Positions 1 to 8,486 of a stretch of DNA of 64,000 nucleotides are shown in pieces. Position numbers and translations under genes: made by a program. Every line of letters begins with the position of its first letter. Position 1 is the stretch's first letter. The DNA lies in contig NZ_LDWR01000067.1 in the NCBI RefSeq assembly GCF_001039005.1, positions 62,001 through 126,000 of the forward strand, given 5' to 3'. The notes under the pieces are model-generated. The model searched no databases. It was not told where the DNA came from and worked only from the letters and a program-made list of their open reading frames with translations. The DNA comes from Burkholderia cepacia (GTDB taxonomy: Bacteria > Pseudomonadota > Gammaproteobacteria > Burkholderiales > Burkholderiaceae).

Positions 1-2063
1 TCAAGGCGGGCAGCGTGCTGTCGCGCCAGGGCGACGCATTTCAGGTCGAGTTGCCCGGCGGGCGGCGTGCGAAGGTGCGCGCGAAAGACGTGCTGATCGA
101 ATTCGACAAGCCGGCCGCGGGCGAACTGATGCAGGAGGCCGACACGGCCGCGCAGCAGATCGATCTGGATTTCCTGTGGGAATGCGCGCCGTCCGACGAG
201 TTCGCGTATACGGCGCTGGCCGCGGAGTACTTCGGCGCGACGTACGGCCCGGTCGAGCGCGCGGCACTGGTGCTGCGGCTGCACGGCTCGCCCGTCTATT
301 TCCGCCGCAAGGGGCGCGGCCAGTACCAGCGCGCGCCGGAAGAGCAGCTCAAGATGGCGCTCGCGTCGCTCGAGCGCAAGCGCCAGCAGGCGCTCGTCCA
401 GGTGCAGTATGAAGAGGAACTGAAGGCCGGCAAGCTGCCGGACGCGTTCGCGGGCAAGGTGCTCGGGCTGCTGACGCGGCCGGACAAGAACGCGATCGAA
501 TACAAGGCGATGGAAGCCGCGGCCGGCGCACGCGGCGTGTCGCCGGCGCGCCTGATGCTCGACTGCGGCGGCATCGCGTCGCCGCGCGCGTTGCACGAGG
601 CGCGCTTCCTCGCGGAGTTCTTCCCGCACGGCACGGGCTTTCCGCCCGTCACGGTCGGCGCGCTGCCGGACGACCTGCCGCGCGCGGACGTCGAGGCTTT
701 CTCGATCGACGACATCACGACGACCGAAATCGACGACGCGTTCTCGGTCGAGCACCTGTCCGACGGCCGCGTGCGGATCGGCGTGCACATCGCTGCGCCG
801 GCGCTCGGCATCGTGCGCGGCGACGCGGTCGACGCAATCGCGCGCACGCGCCTGTCGACCGTCTACATGCCGGGCGACAAGATCACGATGCTGCCGGACG
901 ACGTCGTCGACGTGTTCACGCTGAAGGAGGGCGATTACCGCCCGGCGCTGTCGCTGTACATCATCGTCAACCGCGAAACGCAGGACATCGTCGCGAACGA
1001 GACGCGCGCCGAACTCGTGTTCGTGAAGAACAACCTGCGTCACAACACGCTCGACGAGCTCGTCAACGAAGAGACGCTCGCGGCCGGCACCGGCGAGTAT
1101 CCGCACAAGGACGACATCGCCGTGCTGTGGCCGCTCGCGCAGGCGCTGTTCGAGAAGCGCCAGCTTGCGCGCGCGGGCTACGGCCTGAAGCGCGAAGTGC
1201 AGCGCAACACCGACTACAACTTCTACGTCGACGGCGAGCACGTGTCGATCACGCCGCGCCGTCGTGGGTCGCCGCTCGACCTGATCGTGTCGGAGCTCGC
1301 GATCCTCGCGAACTCGACCTGGGGCGCGTTCCTGCACGACCACACGGTGCCCGGCATCTACCGCTCGCAGCGCGGCTTCGGTGCGCCCGGCCCGAAGCGC
1401 ACGCGGATGCAGACGACGGCCGCGCCGCACGAAGGCCTCGGCGTGCCGCAGTACGCGTGGAGCACGTCGCCGCTGCGCCGCTACGTCGACCTCGTGAACC
1501 AGTGGCAACTGCTCGCGTGCGTGCAGCATGGTGTCACCGCGAAGCTCGCCGCGCCGTTCAAGCCGAAGGACGCCGACCTGTACGCGGTCGTGCAGGGCTT
1601 CGACGATACCTACACGGCCTACGCCGACTACCAGCGCCGGATGGAGTATTTCTGGTGCCTGCGCTGGCTCGCGCAGGAGCAGAAGAAGCAGGTCGTCGCG
1701 GCGGTCGTGAAGGGCGATCTCGTGCGCCTCGAGGAAATTCCGCTGCTGCTGCATGTGCCGGGGCTCGGCGTGCATGCGCGCGGCACGCGCGTGCTGCTCG
1801 ACGTGATGTCGCTCGACGAGCTGACGATCGAGGCGTCGGTGCGGTTGCTGAACGTGCTCGATGCGCCGACCGTGACGAGCGGCGATGCGGCCGAGGAAGA
1901 GGATGACGCCGAAGCCGGCGACGACACGCTGATCGACGCGGAAGACGCCACGGCGGAAACCGAGGCGGAAGCGCTGGCCGAAGCGGACGGTGCGACGGCA
2001 GGCGTCGACGGCGAAGCCGCGAGCGGCAACGGCAACGATAGCGAAGAGGGGCGCGCATCATGA
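1..2063 (+). CDS. RNB-domain exoribonuclease (RNase II/R family), 5' partial
   Basis: The gene enters from the left edge; its codons begin at base 3, so the true start is outside the window. It should degrade single-stranded RNA 3' to 5' in the cytoplasm. The RNB catalytic core is clear: SIDDITTTEIDDAFSV near base 705 carries the metal-binding aspartates, and the late STSPLRRYVDLVNQW block is typical of the family. I see no obvious S1 domain of normal strength at the C-terminus. After the core comes a tail of about 60 residues very rich in Glu, Asp and Ala. The stop overlaps the aroE start as ATGA at 2060-2063, so the two are translationally coupled. Assignment to RNase II rather than RNase R is not settled without the N-terminus. 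Confidence 0.9.
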   Translation, partial: KAGSVLSRQGDAFQVELPGGRRAKVRAKDVLIEFDKPAAGELMQEADTAAQQIDLDFLWECAPSDEFAYTALAAEYFGATYGPVERAALVLRLHGSPVYFRRKGRGQYQRAPEEQLKMALASLERKRQQALVQVQYEEELKAGKLPDAFAGKVLGLLTRPDKNAIEYKAMEAAAGARGVSPARLMLDCGGIASPRALHEARFLAEFFPHGTGFPPVTVGALPDDLPRADVEAFSIDDITTTEIDDAFSVEHLSDGRVRIGVHIAAPALGIVRGDAVDAIARTRLSTVYMPGDKITMLPDDVVDVFTLKEGDYRPALSLYIIVNRETQDIVANETRAELVFVKNNLRHNTLDELVNEETLAAGTGEYPHKDDIAVLWPLAQALFEKRQLARAGYGLKREVQRNTDYNFYVDGEHVSITPRRRGSPLDLIVSELAILANSTWGAFLHDHTVPGIYRSQRGFGAPGPKRTRMQTTAAPHEGLGVPQYAWSTSPLRRYVDLVNQWQLLACVQHGVTAKLAAPFKPKDADLYAVVQGFDDTYTAYADYQRRMEYFWCLRWLAQEQKKQVVAAVVKGDLVRLEEIPLLLHVPGLGVHARGTRVLLDVMSLDELTIEASVRLLNVLDAPTVTSGDAAEEEDDAEAGDDTLIDAEDATAETEAEALAEADGATAGVDGEAASGNGNDSEEGRAS

Positions 2064-2926
2064 ATGCGGCTGCGTCGACGAGCGGCGCCGACCGCTACGT
2101 AGTGTTCGGCAACCCGGTGGCGCACAGCAAGTCGCCGTTCATCCACGCGCAGTTCGCCGCGCAGACGGGCGAGCCGATCGACTACACGCACCGGCTCGCG
2201 CCGGTCGACGGCTTCGAGGCGGCCGTGCGGGCGTTCGTCGCCGAAGGCGGTCGCGGCGCGAACGTGACGGTGCCGTTCAAGCTCGAAGCGCATGCGCTCG
2301 CCGATATGCTGTCGCCGCGCGCGGCGGCGGCGGGCGCGGTGAACACGTTGCGCATCGACGCCGACGGCCGTATCCACGGCGACAACACCGATGGCGTTGG
2401 CCTCGTGCGCGACATCGAGTCGAACCTCGGCGTGTCGCTCGCGGGCGCGCGCATCCTGCTGCTCGGCGCGGGCGGCGCCGCGCGCGGCGTCGTGCTGCCT
2501 TTGCTCGACCGCGCACCGCTGTCGATCACGATCGTGAACCGCACCGCGAGCAAGGCCGAGGCGCTCGTCGGCCAGTTCATGCAGGCCGCGCACGATGCGG
2601 GCTGCACGCTCGCGGGCGGCGGCCCCGACGTGGTGCGCGCGGAGCCGTACGACGTGATCGTCAATGCGACGGCCGGCAGCCTCGACGCGGCGCTGCCGGC
2701 GTGCGACCCGGCCGCGTTCGGCGCGGGCACGCTGGCGTACGACATGATGTACGGCGCGCAGCCGACCGTGTTCATGCAGCATGCTGCGTCGCTCGGTGCG
2801 CGCACGGCCGATGGGCTCGGGATGCTCGTCGAGCAGGCGGCCGAATCGTTCTTCATCTGGCGCGGCGTGCGGCCGGACGGTGCACCGGTGCTTGCCGCGC
2901 TGCGCCAGGCGCTCGCGGCGAGCTGA
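2060..2926 (+). CDS. aroE: Shikimate dehydrogenase AroE
   Basis: NADP-dependent reduction of 3-dehydroshikimate to shikimate in aromatic amino acid synthesis. The protein is 288 aa, slightly longer than the E. coli enzyme. Visible motifs are the shikimate-binding SKSP (residues 23-26), catalytic Lys74 in NVTVPFK, catalytic Asp111 in GDNTDG, and the NADP loop GAGGAA (136-141). It starts inside the stop of the ribonuclease gene (4-base overlap) and is followed after 14 bases by mtgA, so the three genes probably share a transcript. Confidence 0.96.
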   Translation: MNAAASTSGADRYVVFGNPVAHSKSPFIHAQFAAQTGEPIDYTHRLAPVDGFEAAVRAFVAEGGRGANVTVPFKLEAHALADMLSPRAAAAGAVNTLRIDADGRIHGDNTDGVGLVRDIESNLGVSLAGARILLLGAGGAARGVVLPLLDRAPLSITIVNRTASKAEALVGQFMQAAHDAGCTLAGGGPDVVRAEPYDVIVNATAGSLDAALPACDPAAFGAGTLAYDMMYGAQPTVFMQHAASLGARTADGLGMLVEQAAESFFIWRGVRPDGAPVLAALRQALAAS

Positions 2927-2940
2927 ACGGAGCGCGGCAG

Positions 2941-3678
2941 GTGGCGGCGGTGAGCGGCACGCAGCGCACGCGGACGGTCAGCCCGGCCCGCTGGATCGTC
3001 TATGCGGGGGCGGTGTTCGCGGGCGCGTGGCTCGCGACGCAACTGTTCTATCTCGCGCAGATCGCGCTGTGGTCGTTCGTGAATCCGGGCTCGACCGCGT
3101 TCATGCGCACCGACGCATGGTGGCTGTCGCGCGAGCAGCCGCCCGCGCAGATCCAGCACCAGTGGGTGCCGTACGACCAGATCTCGCGCAACCTGAAGCG
3201 CGCGCTGATCGCGTCGGAAGACTCGACCTTCGCGACCAACAACGGCTACGACGTCGACGCGATCCTGCAGGCGTGGGAGAAGAACAAGGCGCGCGGCCGG
3301 ATTGTCGCGGGCGGCTCGACGATCACGCAGCAGCTCGCGCGCAACCTGTTCCTGTCGCGCGAGAAGAGCTACATCCGCAAGGGACAGGAGCTCATCATCA
3401 CGTGGATGCTCGAAACGGTGCTCGACAAGGAGCGGATCTTCGAGATCTACCTGAATTCCGTCGAGTGGGGGCGCGGCGTGTATGGCGCCGAGGCGGCCGC
3501 GCGCTATTACTACAAGATCCCCGCGAGCCGGCTCGGCGCGTGGCAGTCGGCGCGCCTCGCGGTGATGTTGCCGAAGCCGCGCTGGTTCGATGCACACCGC
3601 GGCTCGGCCTACCAGGCGCAGCGCGCGGCGATCATCGCCCGCCGAATGGGCGCGGCCGCGCTTCCGCAATCCGAGTGA
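2941..3678 (+). CDS. mtgA: Monofunctional peptidoglycan glycosyltransferase MtgA
   Basis: Polymerises lipid II into glycan strands at the inner membrane without a transpeptidase domain. The start is taken as GTG at 2941 because GGAG lies 8 bases upstream and the resulting 245 aa is the usual length; no ATG fits. A single membrane anchor spans about residues 18-45. The GT51 domain follows, with catalytic Glu93 in the ASEDSTF motif and GGSTITQQLARNLFLS near residue 129. It is third in the probable rnb-like/aroE/mtgA operon. Confidence 0.95.
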   Translation: MAAVSGTQRTRTVSPARWIVYAGAVFAGAWLATQLFYLAQIALWSFVNPGSTAFMRTDAWWLSREQPPAQIQHQWVPYDQISRNLKRALIASEDSTFATNNGYDVDAILQAWEKNKARGRIVAGGSTITQQLARNLFLSREKSYIRKGQELIITWMLETVLDKERIFEIYLNSVEWGRGVYGAEAAARYYYKIPASRLGAWQSARLAVMLPKPRWFDAHRGSAYQAQRAAIIARRMGAAALPQSE

Positions 3679-4101
3679 GCGGCGCGTTCGCGCCGCCGCA
3701 TTGTCCGTTTCGCCGCCGACGCGCCGTTTGTGCGCTGCGGCGCATTCGTGTCGCGCGCATTTCGGGCCATATCCTTTAGACGAATTCGTCTATTTCGCTT
3801 TACTGAGCAATGCGCGCGATCGCGCGATTTTATTGGGCGATATGGCACGAAATCCGCGCTTTTTTAGTATTGCCGAGTAAACGCGAAAATCGATGAAAGG
3901 CGCATGAAATGCAACGTTTCATGAATCGAAGTGTTTCTGAAAGGTGTGCGCTGCACCGGTCTCCCGCCAAATATTTCAAAATTTTTCAAAGCTGACGGGC
4001 TCGCGTATATTGGCCAGCGCCTCGGCTTATCGGCCGCAATCGAGGCGGGGGGCGGCTTATCCGGCTGCTCGACACAAAAACATCCGAGAAGGAAAGCAAC
4101 A
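3679..4101. other. Intergenic region with palindromes, unusually AT-rich
   Basis: This 423-base gap between mtgA and the S10 lipoprotein has no convincing gene. A short GC hairpin (GCGGCGCG-tt-CGCGCCGC, 3679-3696) directly follows mtgA but lacks a T-run. From about 3770 the base composition becomes much more AT-rich than its surroundings. It holds a perfect 14-base palindrome AGACGAATTCGTCT (3778-3791), a GCGCGATCGCGC palindrome near 3820, and the inverted repeat CATGAAA-N7-TTTCATG (3903-3923). A possible promoter follows at 3983-4011. Confidence 0.6.
3983..4011 (+). promoter_or_regulatory. Putative sigma-70 promoter for the S10 lipoprotein gene
   Basis: TTTTCA (3983-3988) and TATATT (4006-4011) are separated by 17 bases and lie about 90 bases before the ATG at 4102. 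The -35 is weak, the -10 fair. The only support is position and spacing. Confidence 0.4.
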
Positions 4102-5712
4102 ATGCCAGCGAGCAAAGCCAAGCTGTTGTTGGGGGTTGTGTTCTCTTCGCTGATTCTGACGGCCTGCAACGACGACGTGACGTCGTCCGCCGCGACCAGC
4201 GCCGACAATTCAGCTGATCCCGCCAGCCAGGTGGACAGGGCGTACAACGATCCCAACAGTTATTCGTCGAGCGCGACCGCGTCGCTCGACGCGTCCGCCG
4301 CGGTGGAAAAGGCCGCCGTCACGCATCACCAGATCACGCTGAACGGCAAGACGATCCATTACACAGCCACGACCGGCCACCTCGTCGCACGTAATCCGCA
4401 GACGGGCGCGCCCGAAGCGTCGTTCTTCTACGTCGCCTACACGGCCGACAACCAGCCCGCGGCGAAGCGGCCCGTCACGTTCCTGTACAACGGCGGCCCC
4501 GGCTCGGCATCGGTGTGGCTGCACCTCGGCTCGTTCGGCCCGCGGCGGATCCAGACGGGCGACCCGAACGCGAACACGTCGACGTTCCCGTTCGTCGACA
4601 ACCAGGAAAGCCTGCTCGACACGACCGACCTCGTGTTCGTCGATGCAATCGGCACCGGCTTCTCCGAAGCGATTGCGCCGAACACGAACCAGTCGTTCTG
4701 GGGCGTCGACCAGGACGGCGGCGCGTTCCGCGATTTCGTGGTCCGCTACCTGACCGTGAACCAGCGCAACGATTCGCCGAAATACCTGTTCGGCGAGTCG
4801 TACGGCACGCCGCGCACCGACGTGCTCGCAAACCTGCTCGAGACGGCCGGCGTGAAGCTCGCCGGCCTCGTGCTGCAGTCGTCGATCCTGAACTACAACA
4901 CGAACTGCGACATGGCGAGCGACTACATCGGCAACTCGAACAACGGGTCGAGCCCGGTGAGCTGCGCGGGCTTCGTGCCGTCGTACGGCACCGTCGGCGC
5001 GTACTACCAGCTCGACAACCCGAACCCGTCGAACCTGCCGCAGTATGCGGACCAGATGCGGCTGCTGACGGCCGGCAGCTACGCGCCTGCCGTGAACGCG
5101 TACCTCGCGAGCCATACGCCGCCGCCGCCGAATCTGGTCACGACGATGGCGAACTCGACCGGCGTGAAGCAGGCGCTGTGGAACGCGAACTTCAACGTGA
5201 TCCCGACCTTCTTCGACAACAGCTTCCAGTTGTCGCTGGTCCCGGGCACGCTGATCGGTCGCTACGATGCGCGCGTGAACGTGCCGGTATCGAGCCCGCT
5301 GGCGTCGGGCGGCGATCCGTCGAGCACGTACATCACGCAGCCGTTCACCGACACGATCGGCCGCTACCTGCCGAACGAGCTGAAATACACCGCGCAGTCG
5401 GCCTACTCGTTGAGCAGCAATGCGATCAACACGTGGGACTGGACGCACGACGGCCTCGCGATGCCCGACACGATCCCCGATCTTGCCGCGGCGCTGACGC
5501 TGAATCCGTCGCTGAAGGTGCTGTCGCTGAACGGGTATCACGACATCGCGACGCCGTTCTACCAGACCGAGCTCGACCTCGCGCGGCTCGGGTCACAACC
5601 GAACCTGACGATCAAGGACTATCAGGGCGGACACATGGTCTATCTCGACGATACGTCGCGTCCGCAGGAGAAAGCCGACCTCGTGACCTTCTACAACGCG
5701 GCCGCGCACTGA
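4102..5712 (+). CDS. Secreted S10-family serine carboxypeptidase lipoprotein
   Basis: Predicted to trim C-terminal residues from peptides outside the cytoplasm. The ATG at 4102 follows AAGGAAAG and gives a clean lipoprotein signal with lipobox LTAC, Cys22 being the lipidated residue; the reading frame stays open further upstream but has no better start. S10 hallmarks are the oxyanion-hole block YNGGPGSASVW, the nucleophile in GESYGT (Ser233), Asp481 in NGYHDIATPF and His511 in GGHMVY, so the catalytic triad is complete. The length is 536 aa. The residues after the lipid Cys (about 23-60) are a Ser/Ala/Asp-rich linker. The next gene is a secreted EF-hand protein in the same orientation. The substrate is unknown. 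Confidence 0.9.
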   Translation: MPASKAKLLLGVVFSSLILTACNDDVTSSAATSADNSADPASQVDRAYNDPNSYSSSATASLDASAAVEKAAVTHHQITLNGKTIHYTATTGHLVARNPQTGAPEASFFYVAYTADNQPAAKRPVTFLYNGGPGSASVWLHLGSFGPRRIQTGDPNANTSTFPFVDNQESLLDTTDLVFVDAIGTGFSEAIAPNTNQSFWGVDQDGGAFRDFVVRYLTVNQRNDSPKYLFGESYGTPRTDVLANLLETAGVKLAGLVLQSSILNYNTNCDMASDYIGNSNNGSSPVSCAGFVPSYGTVGAYYQLDNPNPSNLPQYADQMRLLTAGSYAPAVNAYLASHTPPPPNLVTTMANSTGVKQALWNANFNVIPTFFDNSFQLSLVPGTLIGRYDARVNVPVSSPLASGGDPSSTYITQPFTDTIGRYLPNELKYTAQSAYSLSSNAINTWDWTHDGLAMPDTIPDLAAALTLNPSLKVLSLNGYHDIATPFYQTELDLARLGSQPNLTIKDYQGGHMVYLDDTSRPQEKADLVTFYNAAAH

Positions 5713-5794
5713 TGCGATGCGCGAGGCCGGCGACCGGCGCCCACGGTGGCGCGTCGCCGGCCGTCGACGACCTCATTCCAGACTGGAGCCTGAT

Positions 5795-6193
5795 ATGAAG
5801 AATCGTTTCATCGTCGTTGCCGCGGCGCTCGTTTGCGCCGGCGCCGCAGCATCCGTATCCGCGTTCGCGCAGGCGAGCGACACCGCCGCACCGGCGCGCG
5901 CGCGCCAGGCGCAGCTCGGCGATCCGTACGTGCCGCCGGCCGCACGCAAGCCGACGGCCGGCACGCAGACGACGGGCGCCGCGCTGCATGCGCAGGTGGT
6001 GCGCAAGCTCGCGCGGCAGTTCGACGCGGCCGATACGCAGAGCACGGGTTCGATCACCGAGGCGCAGGCGCGCGCGGCCGGCCTCGGTTATGTCGCGAAC
6101 CACTTCCGGCAGATCGACTCGGGCGGCAATGGCCGCGTGTCGTTCTCCGACGTGCAGCGCTACATGCAGGCACGCAGCACAAGCCAGCAGTAA
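5795..6193 (+). CDS. Secreted EF-hand domain protein
   Basis: A 132-aa exported protein with a Sec signal peptide (cleavage expected after AFA, residue 25). A proline/alanine-rich stretch to about residue 65 is followed by a paired EF-hand. Loop 1 runs D80-x-Q-x-T-G-x-I (80-91, ending in Q rather than the usual Glu) and loop 2 D108-x-G-x-N-G-x-V-S-F-S-D (108-119). The ATG at 5795 is chosen because it opens the signal peptide; GGAG lies about 8 bases before it. It sits 82 bases after the S10 lipoprotein and may be co-transcribed. Calcium binding is inferred; loop 1 looks weaker than loop 2. Confidence 0.75.
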   Translation: MKNRFIVVAAALVCAGAAASVSAFAQASDTAAPARARQAQLGDPYVPPAARKPTAGTQTTGAALHAQVVRKLARQFDAADTQSTGSITEAQARAAGLGYVANHFRQIDSGGNGRVSFSDVQRYMQARSTSQQ

Positions 6194-6212
6194 GCGCGAC
6201 GTATGTGGACAA

Positions 6213-6252
6213 ACGGGGGCGGAACCTGCGTGACAGCGGGTTCCGCCCCCGT
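6213..6252 (+). terminator. Strong hairpin after the EF-hand gene
   Basis: Perfect 14-bp arms ACGGGGGCGGAACC (6213-6226) and GGTTCCGCCCCCGT (6239-6252) with a 12-base loop, 20 bases after the stop codon. There is no T-run, so termination efficiency is uncertain. Confidence 0.6.
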
Positions 6253-6283
6253 GCACTTGGCGCGGTCGTTTTATCTCGCATGT

Positions 6284-6297
6284 GGCGGATGTCCGCC
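6284..6297. promoter_or_regulatory. Palindrome, candidate IclR-regulator operator
   Basis: Perfect inverted repeat GGCGGA-TG-TCCGCC located 34 bases upstream of the -35 of the promoter that serves the iclR gene itself. The position suits an IclR-family dimer site, but the binding protein is inferred from context only. Confidence 0.4.
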
Positions 6298-6330
6298 GAA
6301 TTCTCATTATCTGGGCAACGCATTCAAATA

Positions 6331-6359
6331 TTGGAGGCAAGTGCGTGCGCTCCTACAAT
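6331..6359 (+). promoter_or_regulatory. Sigma-70 promoter of the iclR-dgo-ara operon
   Basis: TTGGAG (6331-6336) and TACAAT (6354-6359) with an ideal 17-base spacer. Transcription would start near 6366, giving a leader of about 175 nt before the regulator ATG at 6542. Confidence 0.6.
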
Positions 6360-6541
6360 CCGAAGCACATCGACAGCTTCGGACCCACGCATCGCGCGGC
6401 GCCCGACGCACACGGAGACACATTCCATGAAGTTCGCCGGGCGCTTCCCTCGGTGCATCGACCGCCGCCACGCCGCAGCACCGGACGCAGTTCCGGCGCC
6501 GCGCGAGCGGCTTCACCGATTCCGTTGAAGAAGCCCGCTCC

Positions 6542-7441
6542 ATGACCAAGATGCCCGTACCCCTTGCCCTCGACACCCGGCGCGCGACGCCGGACGATAC
6601 GTCGCTGACCGACAGCATCGGCGCGACCAGCACGCCGCTCGATCTCGCCGCGCAGCAGGCCGGCACGCAGACGCTGCTGCGCGGTCTCGCGATCCTCGAG
6701 GCGATCGCGAACGGCGCGCGCGACATGCGTGCGATCGGCGCCGCGCTCGGCACGACGCGCAGCACGACGCACCGCCTCGTCAGCAGCCTCGTGCAGGCGC
6801 GCTACCTGCGCCAGGTGCAGGGCGGCTACCTGCTCGGTCCGAAGCTGATCGAGCTCGGCACGATCGCGCTCGAACAGATGCCGCTCACCGCGGTGGCGCG
6901 GCCGCATCTCGAAGCGCTCGCGGAAGCGACGCTCGACACGATCCATCTCGGCGTGCGCGACGGCGACGACGTGCTGTACATCGACAAGATTCCCGGCACG
7001 CGAGGCCTCGAGATGCGCTCGCGCGTCGGCCACCGGATGCCGCTCGCATCGACGGGCATCGGCAAGGCGATGATGCTCGACCTCGATCCCGATCTGTGGC
7101 GCTCGCTGTTCGAGGCCGCACGGCGCGCGCTGGCCGGCGTCAATTTCAAGCCCGACAACCGGCCCGAGACGAGCGCGTTCCTGCAGCGCATGGCCCATTA
7201 CGCGGCCGGCGGCTATACGTTCGATCTCGAGGAGAACGAGGCGTCGATCCGCTGCGTCGCCGCGCCGATCCGCGACGCATCGGGCGCGGTGGTCGCGGCC
7301 GTATCGGTCGCAAGCACGATTCCGTACATGCCGCATGACCGGATGGACGAACTGATTCCGCTCGTGCAGCGCGAAGCGCGAGCGATTTCCGCGGAACTGG
7401 GCTGGAGCCCGCCGCAGGGTACCCGCAGGATCAAACGATGA
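6542..7441 (+). CDS. IclR-family transcriptional regulator
   Basis: A 299-aa regulator. The N-terminal 40 residues are poorly conserved. A winged helix-turn-helix follows (about 45-95, AALGTTRSTTHRLVSSLV being the recognition region), then the IclR effector domain with the LASTGIGKAM and VAAVSVAST blocks. It is the first gene of a co-directional set and overlaps dgoK as ATGA at 7438-7441. Being co-transcribed with dgoK, dgoA and araFGH, it most likely senses a galactonate-pathway intermediate and autoregulates through the palindrome at 6284-6297; both points are inference. Confidence 0.92.
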   Translation: MTKMPVPLALDTRRATPDDTSLTDSIGATSTPLDLAAQQAGTQTLLRGLAILEAIANGARDMRAIGAALGTTRSTTHRLVSSLVQARYLRQVQGGYLLGPKLIELGTIALEQMPLTAVARPHLEALAEATLDTIHLGVRDGDDVLYIDKIPGTRGLEMRSRVGHRMPLASTGIGKAMMLDLDPDLWRSLFEAARRALAGVNFKPDNRPETSAFLQRMAHYAAGGYTFDLEENEASIRCVAAPIRDASGAVVAAVSVASTIPYMPHDRMDELIPLVQREARAISAELGWSPPQGTRRIKR

Positions 7442-8463
7442 CGACTTCGACCCGGCCCGTTCCGGATGCCAGCTCCGCCACCCCGTCGCTGATCGCGCTC
7501 GACTGGGGCACGACGTCGCTGCGCGCCTATCTCTACGATGCGCATGGCGCGCTCGTCGACTCGCGCAGCCGTGCGGCAGGCGTGATGCATGTCCCGGGCG
7601 GCGGCGCGCGCGCGTTCGACGCGGTGTTCGAGGAAGCGTGCGGCGACTGGCTCGACCGCACGCCCGGCCTGCCGGTGCTCGCCGCCGGAATGGTCGGCAG
7701 CGCGCAGGGCTGGCGCGAGGCGCCGTACGTCGCGGTGCCGGCCGGTGCCGACGCGCTCGTCGCGGGCCTCATCACGGTGACGACGTCACGCGGCGCGACG
7801 GTATCGATCGTGCCGGGCGTGATCGCGACGGGCGAATTGCCCGACGTGATGCGCGGCGAAGAAACGCAGATATTCGGTGCACTCGCGAGCGATCCCACGC
7901 TTGGCACCGATCGTTCAGGGGTACTGATCGGCTTGCCGGGCACGCACGCGAAATGGGCGTGGGTGAAGGACGGGCTGATCGAGCGCTTCCAGACCTTCAT
8001 GACGGGCGAGCTGTTCGCGGTGCTGCGCGATCACACGATACTCGGCCGCACGATGCGCGCGGGCGCGTCGCCCGACCACGCGGCGTTCGTGCGCGGCGTG
8101 TCGGTCGCACGCGGCGCGCAGCGCACGGGGCTGCTCGCGACGATTTTCAGCACGCGCACGCTCGGGCTGACCGACCGGCTCGCGCCCGATGCGCAGGGCG
8201 ACTACCTGTCGGGCCTGCTGATCGGCCATGAACTCAATGCGCTCGACGCGATGCTCGCGGAGCGCGGCATCGCGCTCGCGGCCCAGCCGCTGCTGTTGAT
8301 CGGCGACGACGGCCTGTGCGCGCGCTACGTCGCCGCGCTCCGCGAATTCGGCCACACGCATGCACGAGTCGTCGCGCATGCGACCGAGCGCGGCCTGTGG
8401 CGGATCGCGTCGCGCGCCGGGCTCGTGCGTGCGGACGGCGAGCCCGTCTTCGCCGACCAATGA
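7438..8463 (+). CDS. dgoK: 2-dehydro-3-deoxygalactonokinase DgoK
   Basis: Phosphorylates 2-keto-3-deoxygalactonate with ATP to give KDPGal. The family signature near the N-terminus, LIALDWGTTSLRAYLYD, is the ATP-binding loop of the actin-like fold; GLPGTHAKWAWV (near residue 165) and the C-terminal LLLIGDDGLCARY block are also typical. At 341 aa it is slightly longer than enteric DgoK. It overlaps iclR by 4 bases and is directly followed by dgoA, the next enzyme of the pathway. Confidence 0.93.
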   Translation: MTTSTRPVPDASSATPSLIALDWGTTSLRAYLYDAHGALVDSRSRAAGVMHVPGGGARAFDAVFEEACGDWLDRTPGLPVLAAGMVGSAQGWREAPYVAVPAGADALVAGLITVTTSRGATVSIVPGVIATGELPDVMRGEETQIFGALASDPTLGTDRSGVLIGLPGTHAKWAWVKDGLIERFQTFMTGELFAVLRDHTILGRTMRAGASPDHAAFVRGVSVARGAQRTGLLATIFSTRTLGLTDRLAPDAQGDYLSGLLIGHELNALDAMLAERGIALAAQPLLLIGDDGLCARYVAALREFGHTHARVVAHATERGLWRIASRAGLVRADGEPVFADQ

Positions 8464-8486
8464 ACCGATTGCAGAGGAACCCCGTC

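Larger units (their letters stand above)
6194..6541. other. Intergenic control region upstream of the iclR-dgo-ara operon
   Basis: The gap holds, in order, a strong hairpin after the EF-hand gene (6213-6252), a perfect 6-2-6 palindrome GGCGGA-TG-TCCGCC (6284-6297), a good sigma-70 promoter (6331-6359), and a leader of about 175 nt. Within the leader is a 33-codon open frame (6427-6528) starting with ATG nine bases after GGAG. No known riboswitch is recognisable. Confidence 0.6.

Noticed and set aside
3931..4101. In-frame N-terminal extension of the S10 lipoprotein
   Set aside because: It would bury the lipoprotein signal and covers the promoter; the ATG at 4102 gives a perfect lipobox.
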